Shown here: in pieces, positions 1-5,662 of the stretch
Numbering within the stretch: the first letter of the stretch is position 1
Layout of the letters: every line of letters starts with the position of its first letter
From: Oligosphaeraceae bacterium
GTDB taxonomy: Bacteria; Verrucomicrobiota; Lentisphaeria; Oligosphaerales; Oligosphaeraceae
NCBI GenBank assembly: GCA_012515455.1
Contig: JAAYYJ010000052.1
Location: 1-7,226 of the forward strand
Direction: 5' to 3'
Length of the DNA: 7,226 nt
The notes under the pieces: generated by a model
What the model saw: the letters and a program-made list of their open reading frames with translations, nothing else
The model's database searches: none
What the model was told of the DNA's origin: nothing
Translations under genes and position numbers: made by a program

Positions 1-1
1 T

Positions 2-706
2 CTGGGGGCGGCCATCAGTGATCGCACCCGGCTGCTGATTTTATGCACCCCCTCCAACCCCACCGGCACGGTCTATCGCCGGGCGGCCCTGGAGATGATT
101 GGCGCGGCGGCCTTGCGCCACAACTTCATGGTTCTTGCCGATGAAGTGTACGAAAAACTTACTTACGATGCCGGGCAACCGCACTTGTCCATCGCCGCTT
201 TGAGCCCCGAACTCGCCGAACACAGCATCACGGTCAACAGCTTCAGCAAATCCTACGCCATGACCGGCTGGCGGGTCGGCTATTCCTGCGCGCCATCCTG
301 GCTGAGCCGGAAAATCAGCCATCTGCAATGTCATTTTGTCGCCAATGTCACCACCTTCGCCCAATACGGCGCCCTGGCCGCCTTACAGCACGGCGAAAAA
401 GCCTGCCAGGAGATGCGCAAGTCGTTCGCCCGGCGTCGCGATCTTATCTGCGGGCTGCTGACGCAGGTTCCCGGGACCAGCTTCATTCGTCCCAGCGGGG
501 CGTTCTATGTGCTGCTGGATATCTCCTCGTTCGGCTTGAGCAGCGCGGAATTCTGCCAGCGCCTGGTGGCTGAGGCACGGGTTGCTGCGGCACCAGGAGC
601 CGGCTTCGGAGCCGAGGGGTTCATCCGCTTATCTTATGCCTGTTCGCAGGAGTGCATCCGCAAAGCAGTGCAGAGATTGACGGAATTCACCGGTACATTG
701 CGCTGA
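2..706 (+). CDS. Class I/II aminotransferase, 5'-truncated by the window edge
   Basis: This is the C-terminal 234 residues of a PLP-dependent aminotransferase of fold type I; the reading frame is open from base 2 and ends with TGA at 704-706. Visible family motifs in order are TPSNPTGT (near base 50), ADEVYEKLTYD (around 138-170; the Asp contacts the PLP pyridine nitrogen and the Tyr its phenolic oxygen), and NSFSKSYAMTGWRVGY, in which the Lys at 248-250 is the PLP Schiff-base lysine. Near the C-terminus GFIRLSYACS carries the Arg (626-628) that binds the substrate alpha-carboxylate. The motif spacing is that of the aspartate aminotransferase-like subgroup, cytoplasmic enzymes moving amino groups between amino and 2-oxo acids. 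The substrate cannot be decided from this fragment: aspartate, aromatic amino acids and alanine are all possible. The next gene starts 126 nt downstream with its own candidate promoter, so co-transcription is not implied. The family is certain; the specificity is open. Confidence 0.93.
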   Translation: MGAAISDRTRLLILCTPSNPTGTVYRRAALEMIGAAALRHNFMVLADEVYEKLTYDAGQPHLSIAALSPELAEHSITVNSFSKSYAMTGWRVGYSCAPSWLSRKISHLQCHFVANVTTFAQYGALAALQHGEKACQEMRKSFARRRDLICGLLTQVPGTSFIRPSGAFYVLLDISSFGLSSAEFCQRLVAEARVAAAPGAGFGAEGFIRLSYACSQECIRKAVQRLTEFTGTLR

Positions 707-737
707 TTCCCAGACCTGTCGACTGCTGCATCCCGGA

Positions 738-765
738 TTGCAAAAGAGGTTTCCGGCAATATATT
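738..765 (+). promoter_or_regulatory. Candidate sigma-70 promoter for the RNase R gene
   Basis: TTGCAA (738-743) and TATATT (760-765) are separated by 16 nt in a markedly AT-rich pocket between two GC-rich genes. The hexamers match the consensus at 4/6 and 5/6 positions. The start point would lie near 772, about 60 nt before the ATG at 833. Two CCGG tetramers (753-756 and 775-778) flank the AT-rich core of the pocket, but no strong hairpin is seen. The assignment rests on sequence match only. Confidence 0.4.
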
Positions 766-832
766 AATAAAATTACCGGATATTACTCTAATCCCAGGAC
801 CGGAAAAATATTACAGGAAAAAAATTATCATT

Positions 833-2995
833 ATGGCAACAGATATTAGATTGCAGGAAGAAATTCTGCGCATCATGGCCGGCAGTCCCGGCAGCGGCTT
901 CAGTCCGTCCACCGTGCGGGAATTGCTTGGTCATGTAGACGAGAAACGCTTCCGGCGCATATTCCGTGCGCTGGTGAACAGCGGCAGACTGCAGCCGGCG
1001 CCTCAGCACCGCTATATCCTGCCGCCGCCTGCGGCTCCGGCTGCCGCAACGCCCCCCAAAGGGCTGCTGCAGGGCCGCCTGCAGGTCAACAGCCAGGGCT
1101 TCGGCTTCGTCCGCCCGGAAAGCGCTGCGCCGGGGCAGTCAGACATCTTCGTTCCGCCCGGCCAGCTGGGCGGCGGCATCAGCGGCGACTTGGTGGAAGT
1201 GCAGGTCTACGACCCCGACAACCCGCGCGGGCCCTGCGGCGAAGTGGTGCAGGTGCTCGAACGGCGCTTCTCCTCCGTGGTCGGCTGCCTGCAGCGATAC
1301 GGGCAGGGCTGGGCTATCCGCCCCTTGCGCCGGGAACTGCCCGAGCTGCTGACCCTGCAGAACGATTACGACCTGCCCAAGCAGAGCCAGGAGGGAGACT
1401 GGATCAAAGCCACCCTGCAGACCAATCCCGACGGCGGACATTATGCCGTGCTGGACAAACGCCTGGCCGCCAGCGGCAGCGTCGGCGCCGACCTCGACGC
1501 TATCGTGGAAGAATTCAATCTGCCGCCACGCTATACGCCGGAGTTCGAAGCACGGGCCGCCCAGCAGAAACCGGCCGGGGTGTCCCGGGAGGACCGGACT
1601 GCCGAGCTGACCCTGACCATCGACCCTATGGACGCCCGGGATTTCGATGACGCGCTTTCATACAGCGATGGCCCCGGCCTGGATGAATGCACCATCGCAG
1701 TGCATATCGCCGACGTGGCCTGCTATGTCCAGCCGGACAACTTCCTGGACCTGGAGGCCCGCCGGCGCTGCTTCACCTCATACCTGCCCGGACGGACCCT
1801 GCCGATGCTGCCGGCCGCGCTGGCCAATGACCGGTGCAGTCTGCGGGCCGGGGTGCCCCGCCTGACGCACAGCGTATTCCTGCGCCTCAGCAAACGTGAC
1901 GGGCAGCTGCTCTCGTTCCGGCGCGCCCACTGCACCATCAATGTCAAGCGCCGCTTATGCTACGAGGAAGTCAGCCGCTTCCTAGCCGGCGAGGACCTCG
2001 CCTTCGGGCCGGAAATCTCTACTGCCATCAAGAATCTGCACCGCATGGCCCAGTTGCTGCGCCAGCGCCGGCAGGGCCTTGAGTTGTTCCTGCCCATGGA
2101 TATGCCGGAAATCCGGGTTGTCTGCAGCGAACAGCCCTCACGCATTGTCGGCTTGCAGACCACCGAGCATAACCCCTCGCATCAGCTGGTGGAGGAATTC
2201 ATGCTGGCTGCCAACCAGTGCATGGCCCAGGAACTGCAGCAGCACCGTCTGCCGGGGCTGTTCCGCAACCATGCCGCTCCGGAAGAAGACTCACTGCAGG
2301 AATTTGCTGCCCAGGCGGGACAGATTCTGGGCAAGCGGGTGCGGCCCTTCCGGAATCGCCGGCAGCTGGTGGATTTTCTGCACAAACTGCCCGACGACCA
2401 AGCCAGCCGGGATTTGCTGCAGATGGCCTTCCTGCGCCATCTTCCCCGCGCTGACTACGGCTCGGAATGCAATGGCCATTACGGACTGGGCAAGGAGCAC
2501 TACAGTCATTTCACCAGCCCGATCCGCCGTTATGCCGATCTGCTGATCCATCAGCAGCTGCTGGCCCGGGACCGCCGCAAGAAGCGTCATTCGCAGGAGC
2601 AGATGCAGTCCTTCGCCCAGCTCTGCAGCGCCCAGGAAGAGAACTGCGATCAGGCCAGTTATGCCGCCGCCGACCGCCTCAAACTGCGTTATTTGCAACA
2701 GCAGCAGAAAGAGGACCCGCTGCTGCGCCTGCGCGGGTTGATTATCCGGGTCAGCAAGAACGGCCTGGGGGTATTTCTGCCGGAATACAGCCTGATGGGC
2801 TTTGTCAATGCCCTGCAACTGCCGCGGCACACCTGGTATTATCTGAATGCCACCCAGACCTGGAAGAACCATCACAACGGCGAGACCCTCGCGGCCATGA
2901 GCGAAATGTACTTCAGCCCCCAGAACATCGACCCGATCCGGGGCGAGCTGGCCCTCACGCCTTTCTTCCTGCCTGCAAAAAGCCGCCGCCGCTGA
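833..2995 (+). CDS. rnr: Ribonuclease R (RNase II/RNB family 3'-5' exoribonuclease)
   Basis: The 720-residue protein is a processive, Mg-dependent 3'-to-5' exoribonuclease of the cytoplasm, which in this family degrades structured RNA and takes part in mRNA and rRNA quality control. The domain order is that of RNase R: an N-terminal winged-helix region (about 1-62), cold-shock OB domains (about 77-210, including GFGFVRP and DIFVPP), the RNB catalytic domain (about 250-575) and a C-terminal S1 domain (about 630-708). The active-site motif TIDPMDARDFDDA is intact: D264, D267, D270, D272 and D273 correspond to the E. coli RNase R aspartates 272, 275, 278, 280 and 281. SYLPGRTLPMLP (316-327) and HFTSPIRRY (559-567) are also typical. 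The S1 domain is divergent, and the long lysine-rich tail of the E. coli enzyme is absent; the protein ends in a short KSRRR. The ATG start has only a modest AGGA (815-818), 14 nt upstream, but the N-terminal helix fits this start. The next gene follows after 43 nt. Confidence 0.96.
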   Translation: MATDIRLQEEILRIMAGSPGSGFSPSTVRELLGHVDEKRFRRIFRALVNSGRLQPAPQHRYILPPPAAPAAATPPKGLLQGRLQVNSQGFGFVRPESAAPGQSDIFVPPGQLGGGISGDLVEVQVYDPDNPRGPCGEVVQVLERRFSSVVGCLQRYGQGWAIRPLRRELPELLTLQNDYDLPKQSQEGDWIKATLQTNPDGGHYAVLDKRLAASGSVGADLDAIVEEFNLPPRYTPEFEARAAQQKPAGVSREDRTAELTLTIDPMDARDFDDALSYSDGPGLDECTIAVHIADVACYVQPDNFLDLEARRRCFTSYLPGRTLPMLPAALANDRCSLRAGVPRLTHSVFLRLSKRDGQLLSFRRAHCTINVKRRLCYEEVSRFLAGEDLAFGPEISTAIKNLHRMAQLLRQRRQGLELFLPMDMPEIRVVCSEQPSRIVGLQTTEHNPSHQLVEEFMLAANQCMAQELQQHRLPGLFRNHAAPEEDSLQEFAAQAGQILGKRVRPFRNRRQLVDFLHKLPDDQASRDLLQMAFLRHLPRADYGSECNGHYGLGKEHYSHFTSPIRRYADLLIHQQLLARDRRKKRHSQEQMQSFAQLCSAQEENCDQASYAAADRLKLRYLQQQQKEDPLLRLRGLIIRVSKNGLGVFLPEYSLMGFVNALQLPRHTWYYLNATQTWKNHHNGETLAAMSEMYFSPQNIDPIRGELALTPFFLPAKSRRR

Positions 2996-3038
2996 GAACC
3001 ATAACCATTAGCAAGCTTAAGAATAGGAGAGAAATACT

Positions 3039-3872
3039 GTGTTAACTGTGATTCTGGCGGTAAGTGCCGCACTGCTGGCCTGGTTTGGCATCTTCTATGG
3101 CATCCCCGGCAAGCATTGGGGCTGGGCTACCCTGAGCGGACTGGCAGCATTCTTTGCCGTGGTAGTGCCAATCAGCTTCATTATCCGCAAAAAACTGGAA
3201 CGGATTTTTACGGCTGTGCAGCAGGCCATTTTAAGCAGTCAGGAGCAGCTGCGCCGCAAAGTCCTGGCTCTGCAGAGCAAGATGCAGAGCGGTCCGAAGC
3301 TTCAGGCTCAGATTGAGAAGGAGCAGGAAGAGAGCGTCCGCAATGCCCTGAAGATATTGGACCAGGTGCAGCCGTTATACAAGTGGAATTTTCTGGCCCG
3401 CCGGCAGACCAATACGGTGAAAGGTCAGATGCTCTTCCAGATCAAGGATTTCACCGCGGCTGACGAACTGCTGGCCAAGGCTTTTGTGCTCGATCCAATG
3501 ACCCTGGCCATGCAGATGAGCCTGATGTACAAAAACGGCCGCCGGAAAGAGCTCGAGAAGGCTTTCCAGACCGGCGTAGGCCGTTTCAAGGACGAGAAAG
3601 GCACCATCCTGTATGCCCTTTATTCCTGGGTGCTGGTGGCGGAAAACCGCATCAACGACGCCGTGGCAGTGCTGGCTGAAGGCAAAAAGAAATGCGAGGA
3701 CCCGATTTTAGCCCAGAACTGGGACCACCTGGCCAATGGCCGTCAGCGCCGTTTCAGCAATGCCGGGTTCGGTGACAACTGGTATTCCCTGCATCTGGAG
3801 AGCATGCCCATGCCCAAAGTCCGGGCGCAGGTGCCTTTCGGCGGCAAGGTCTCCCGGGGCGGCTTCCGCTGA
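3039..3872 (+). CDS. Membrane-anchored TPR-like protein of unknown function
   Basis: I do not recognise a named family. The 277-residue protein has two hydrophobic segments near the N-terminus (about 1-22 and 28-49) joined by a short turn (IPGKHWG), so it is probably anchored in the cytoplasmic membrane as a hairpin. The positively charged IRKKLER after the second helix suggests that the rest faces the cytoplasm. Residues 51-105 are rich in Gln, Lys and Glu and look helical or coiled-coil. Residues about 124-153 (KGQMLFQIKDFTAADELLAKAFVLDP) and 187-217 have the small/large residue pattern of TPR helices, which usually mediate protein contacts. The start is GTG at 3039, chosen because AGGAGA (3025-3030) lies 8 nt upstream. 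The gene begins 43 nt after the RNase R stop with no terminator between, so it is likely in the same operon. The tail (about 240-277) is rich in Gly and Pro and probably disordered. The reading frame is secure; the role is not. Confidence 0.85.
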   Translation: MLTVILAVSAALLAWFGIFYGIPGKHWGWATLSGLAAFFAVVVPISFIIRKKLERIFTAVQQAILSSQEQLRRKVLALQSKMQSGPKLQAQIEKEQEESVRNALKILDQVQPLYKWNFLARRQTNTVKGQMLFQIKDFTAADELLAKAFVLDPMTLAMQMSLMYKNGRRKELEKAFQTGVGRFKDEKGTILYALYSWVLVAENRINDAVAVLAEGKKKCEDPILAQNWDHLANGRQRRFSNAGFGDNWYSLHLESMPMPKVRAQVPFGGKVSRGGFR

Positions 3873-3903
3873 GCACAGCTCCGACCGCGCCGAGGCCCCA
3901 CCA

Positions 3904-4866
3904 CTATTCCTGCGCCGCCGCCGGGAAATATTTCGTCTGCCCGGAGTCGGCGGACTCCCGGGCCAGCAGGCAGGCCTCGGTCAGGGTCAGCGTTTCCGCA
4001 GTGCTGATCCGCGACTGCCCCAGAGCGAAGTCGGAAAATATGGCTCCGGTCACCGGCTGCGGGATGATTTTTCGCGGTCCTCCTGCATCAATCAGGGTAA
4101 TCTCCCCGGCGATCACCTCGATGACACCGCTGGTGCCGGCTACCCGTACCCGGTCGTCGCCATGCGTAGGTGCCGCCGCCGGGCGCAGGAAATCCAGGCT
4201 GGTCGAGGCCAGGATGCCGCCGGCACAACGAAACATACACTGGGCGGTGATTTCCATCTCACCGTGGTCGAAGTTGTCGCTGCAGTCATGCATTGCGGTC
4301 ACACTCAGGAATTTGTCGGCCCCGAAAAGCATCAGCAAGTCGATACCGTGGCTGCCGACCCAGGGAATGGTCCCGCCGTAGGTCTCACGCCGGCGGTAAA
4401 AATCCGCCCGCCGGCCCAGTTTGTAAGATTTTTGCGACCGCACCAGCTTCACTTTGCCGATCGCTCCTTCGGCTACCAGCTGCCGGGCACTGGCAAAGGC
4501 GGGCTCGTAGCGCAAAGGCGTGATGGAAATCAGCGGCACGGGATGCTCCTGCAGAGCCCGGCGGATGGCGGCGAGTTCGGGCAGGGTCAAGGCGATGGGC
4601 TTTTCACAATAGACCGCAATGTCACGCTTAATGGCCTCCAGGCACATCTCGGCATGCTGATGGAACCACCCATCCACACAGACGATATCGGGCCGGACCC
4701 GCTCGAGCATCTCCCGGTAGTCCCTGAATTCCGGCGGATTGCCGGTAAGACTGCGCAACTGATCCGTCGCCTCGCTGATACCGGCAATGACGGCTCCGGG
4801 AACCAGAGACAGACTCTGCAGAACCGTCCCCCAGTGACCACGACCGCCAATTATTCCTATCTTCAT
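3904..4866 (-). CDS. Gfo/Idh/MocA-family NAD(P)-dependent oxidoreductase
   Basis: The 320-residue protein has the two-domain layout of this family. An N-terminal Rossmann fold starts with the dinucleotide-binding GIIGGRGHWG (residues 4-13). The conserved CEKPIALT at 87-94 carries the catalytic or cofactor-positioning Lys89. The C-terminal alpha/beta domain includes GSHGIDLLMLFG (171-182), whose His173 is the usual general acid/base. Such enzymes oxidise or reduce a hydroxyl on sugars, inositols or related compounds in the cytoplasm; some cleave or modify glycans. The substrate cannot be read from sequence. At 320 residues it is slightly shorter than many relatives (about 330-380), with no internal gap in the motifs. 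The ATG at 4866-4864 is supported by AGGAG (4880-4876 on the minus strand), 9 nt upstream. It converges on the TPR-like gene, leaving 31 nt between the stops, and no partner catabolic gene is visible. It probably has its own promoter. Confidence 0.93.
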   Translation of the reverse strand: MKIGIIGGRGHWGTVLQSLSLVPGAVIAGISEATDQLRSLTGNPPEFRDYREMLERVRPDIVCVDGWFHQHAEMCLEAIKRDIAVYCEKPIALTLPELAAIRRALQEHPVPLISITPLRYEPAFASARQLVAEGAIGKVKLVRSQKSYKLGRRADFYRRRETYGGTIPWVGSHGIDLLMLFGADKFLSVTAMHDCSDNFDHGEMEITAQCMFRCAGGILASTSLDFLRPAAAPTHGDDRVRVAGTSGVIEVIAGEITLIDAGGPRKIIPQPVTGAIFSDFALGQSRISTAETLTLTEACLLARESADSGQTKYFPAAAQE

Positions 4867-4913
4867 GTTATTCTGCTCCTGATAAATGGTTAATATGCGA
4901 AGAGTTGTGATAA

Positions 4914-4941
4914 ATTGTAGCCGGTAAGGCGCCGTTTTCGG
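4914..4941 (-). promoter_or_regulatory. Candidate promoter and operator of the oxidoreductase gene
   Basis: On the minus strand TACAAT (4919-4914) is a 5/6 match to the -10 consensus, placed so that transcription would start about 40 nt before the ATG. The region where a -35 box should be has no good hexamer (ACCGAA at 17 nt spacing). Instead it overlaps a perfect palindrome, CCGTTTTCGG (4932-4941). A poor -35 covered by a palindrome is typical of a promoter controlled by a DNA-binding regulator. This is inference from layout. Confidence 0.4.
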
Positions 4942-5117
4942 TTAGCCTCAGAATGACTTGGTTTGCGCCGGGTGGCAGGAGAGATAGCAGCTGCCCTCTG
5001 CCGGTGATCTAGTATGCCCAGCTGAAATGCGAGTTCTGAACTGATCTCAACAGCTCCCGCACTGGGATTCTTTAGCCTTTGCTGGGAAGCAGTTGTCCAG
5101 GAACAAGGTATTTGTAT

Positions 5118-5164
5118 GCAATTGCCAATTTGTGTCTTGACAAAATTGCCCAAAGCAGTAATTT
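5118..5164 (+). promoter_or_regulatory. Possible rightward promoter overlapping a dyad
   Basis: TTGACA (5137-5142) is a perfect -35 match, followed after 16 nt by a weak -10, TAATTT (5159-5164). The -35 lies inside the dyad CAATTT-G-TGTC-TT-GACA-AAATTG (5126-5148), with GCAATTGC just upstream and a near-direct repeat AATTGCCAA / AATTGCCCAA (5120-5128, 5144-5153). Transcription would run into the GC-rich hairpin that the insertion sequence now splits. The weak -10 makes this uncertain. Confidence 0.2.
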
Positions 5165-5184
5165 TTGCCCCGTGCCCTTGATTC

Positions 5185-5209
5185 TAGCGGTGGGTCCCAC
5201 CCCACCGAT
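5185..5209 (+). other. Left half of a GC-rich hairpin split by the IS
   Basis: TAGCGG (5185-5190) and TGGG (5191-5194) can pair with CCGCTA (7126-7131) and CCCA (7120-7123) on the far side of the insertion sequence; TCCC (5195-5198) pairs with GGGA (7113-7116). Removing the element and one copy of the target duplication restores a stem of about 17 bp with bulges and a short apical loop. The left half alone can also fold locally: CGGTGGG (5188-5194) with CCCACCG (5201-5207). The original role is unknown; it could be a structured RNA, a dispersed palindromic repeat or a terminator-like element without a T-run. Confidence 0.45.
5200..5209. repeat. Target site duplication of the IS, left copy
   Basis: CCCCACCGAT directly abuts the left inverted repeat, and CCCCACCGTT abuts the right one at 7100-7109. 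They agree at 9 of 10 positions; the ninth base differs (A versus T). A 10-bp duplication is in the range usual for IS4-family elements. Confidence 0.8.
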
Positions 5210-5231
5210 CAATGTCATTAACTTAAGGCTT
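5210..5231 (+). repeat. Left terminal inverted repeat of the IS
   Basis: The sequence starts CAATGTCATTAACTTAAGGC and is the exact reverse complement of 7078-7099 over 22 bp. The next outer base differs (T at 5209, C at 7100, where complementarity would need A), which fixes the tip of the element. The repeat is the expected transposase binding and cleavage site. Confidence 0.93.
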
Positions 5232-5241
5232 GCCTCTGTTT

Positions 5242-5269
5242 AATATACAGTCGTGCAGCCGTTTGTCTT
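5242..5269 (-). promoter_or_regulatory. Weak leftward outward promoter candidate at the IS left end
   Basis: On the minus strand AAGACA (5269-5264) and TATATT (5247-5242) are 16 nt apart, matching the consensus at 4/6 and 5/6. Transcription would leave the element through the left inverted repeat towards the oxidoreductase gene, whose start is about 350 nt away on the same strand. Such a match is expected by chance fairly often in AT-rich DNA. Confidence 0.2.
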
Positions 5270-5276
5270 CTTATGC

Positions 5277-5310
5277 AAGCTATCGCTTCAACAGGCGATA
5301 GCTTTTTTTT
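5277..5310 (+). terminator. Rho-independent terminator inside the IS left end
   Basis: AAGCTATCGC (5277-5286) and GCGATAGCTT (5295-5304) form a perfect 10-bp stem with an 8-nt loop. They are followed by an unbroken T-run, with eight T at 5303-5310 that overlaps the end of the stem. There is no gene between the inverted repeat and this hairpin, and the transposase promoter lies beyond it. Its likely job is therefore to stop transcripts that enter the element from the left, which would limit unscheduled transposase synthesis. The opposite strand has no T-run, so it should act in one direction only. Confidence 0.85.
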
Positions 5311-5356
5311 GACTTTCGAGGTATTGCAAGGCATGCATGATCCTTTACCAATGAAA

Positions 5357-5380
5357 ATATAATGGTAGTGAGAAATTATT
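5357..5380 (+). repeat. Direct repeat box, copy 1, upstream of the transposase promoter
   Basis: ATATAATG followed by GTAGTGAGAAATTATT recurs at 5413-5437 with only small differences. The 16-nt core has one mismatch, and the linker between ATATAAT and the core is one nt shorter here. The copy includes a TATAAT hexamer (5358-5363), but no -35 box is seen in front of it. It may be a relic of a duplication or a binding site for an IS-encoded regulator. Confidence 0.7.
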
Positions 5381-5391
5381 TTTATAATAAA

Positions 5392-5419
5392 TTGAAATTA
5401 TGAATATATAAGATATAAT
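5392..5419 (+). promoter_or_regulatory. Strong promoter for the IS genes
   Basis: TTGAAA (5392-5397), a 16-nt spacer and a perfect TATAAT (5414-5419) form the best promoter match in the window. The start point would be near 5426, about 25 nt before the ATG of the first IS gene. It lies downstream of the internal terminator, so it is shielded from incoming transcription. Confidence 0.75.
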
Positions 5420-5437
5420 ATGTAGTGAGAAATAATT
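5413..5437 (+). repeat. Direct repeat box, copy 2, covering the -10 and the transcript leader
   Basis: ATATAATAT followed by GTAGTGAGAAATAATT is the second copy of the box at 5357-5380; the cores lie 57 nt apart. This copy contains the functional-looking -10 box and the likely transcription start. A protein binding both copies could hold the promoter in a repressed state, but this is not shown by sequence. Confidence 0.7.
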
Positions 5438-5450
5438 GTGGGAATCCGCC

Positions 5451-5645
5451 ATGTTTATCAAGATATTGACCAAGACATCCAAGAATAAAGTCAGCCATTA
5501 CGCAAGCCTCGTGGAAAACAAGCGAGTTTGCGGAAAGGTTGTCCAAGTTGTCAAAGTCAATCTTGGACCGGTGACGGAGGAACAAATACCCTACTTAAAA
5601 GCTGCCTATGCAGCCAAAAAGCCTCGACTTGTCTATGATGATTGA
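5451..5645 (+). CDS. Small IS-encoded protein resembling the N-terminal domain of IS1634-type transposases
   Basis: The 64-residue protein starts MFIKILTKTSKNKVSHYASLVENKR and continues CGKVVQVVKVNLGPVTEEQ. This beta-rich pattern (strand, basic turn, strand with a LVE-like motif, 'GKV.Q....LG') is the one I know from the extreme N-terminus of IS1634-type transposases. Here it ends at TGA 5643-5645 and is not fused to a catalytic domain. The ATG at 5451 is preferred over an in-frame TTG at 5436. GGGA (5440-5443) upstream is only a weak ribosome binding site, and the leader is short. It shares the promoter with the transposase gene. Its stop overlaps an in-frame TTG of the transposase, so the two are probably translated in a coupled way. 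Possible roles are DNA binding at the inverted repeats or regulation of transposition; both are inference. It is basic, without a membrane segment or Cys/His cluster. Confidence 0.72.
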   Translation: MFIKILTKTSKNKVSHYASLVENKRVCGKVVQVVKVNLGPVTEEQIPYLKAAYAAKKPRLVYDD

Positions 5646-5662
5646 AAACTGGCAATGTCCTC

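Larger units (their letters stand above)
4867..5209. other. Intergenic region upstream of the oxidoreductase gene, up to the IS left end
   Basis: No credible gene is seen in these 343 nt. The part nearest the oxidoreductase holds its ribosome binding site, -10 box and operator-like palindrome. Further out there are several short dyads: a bulged GGCAG...CTCTGCC hairpin (4974-5002), AGTTCTGAACT (5032-5042), GCAATTGC (5118-5125) and a dyad around TTGACA (5126-5148). Such a cluster of dyads suits binding sites for a regulator of the oxidoreductase, but none matches a site I can name. The far end (5185-5209) is the left half of a GC-rich hairpin cut by the insertion sequence. Confidence 0.6.

Noticed and set aside
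2291..2875. Minus-strand ORF of 194 codons inside the RNase R gene
   Set aside because: It lies entirely opposite the conserved RNB and S1 coding region; long antisense frames are common in GC-rich genes.
3873..3903. Possible bidirectional terminator between the convergent genes
   Set aside because: Only a 4-bp GAGC/GCTC stem with a 3-nt loop is present and there is no T-run on either strand.
3736..4893. Long plus-strand ORF (385 codons) opposite the oxidoreductase gene
   Set aside because: It is an antisense shadow of a gene with clear family motifs and a ribosome binding site. The product is rich in Arg, Gly, Pro and Gln without domain features, and it overlaps the end of the TPR-like gene.
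4890..5153. Minus-strand ORF of 87 codons upstream of the oxidoreductase
   Set aside because: It starts with TTG without a ribosome binding site, has no domain pattern, and covers the promoter, palindrome and dyads of the oxidoreductase upstream region.
5591..5645. Programmed -1 frameshift joining the two IS genes (CAAAAAG at 5614-5620)
   Set aside because: The heptamer is a poor slippery site, and the transposase frame has a stop at 5639-5641 before its first start, so a fusion protein could not be made from there.
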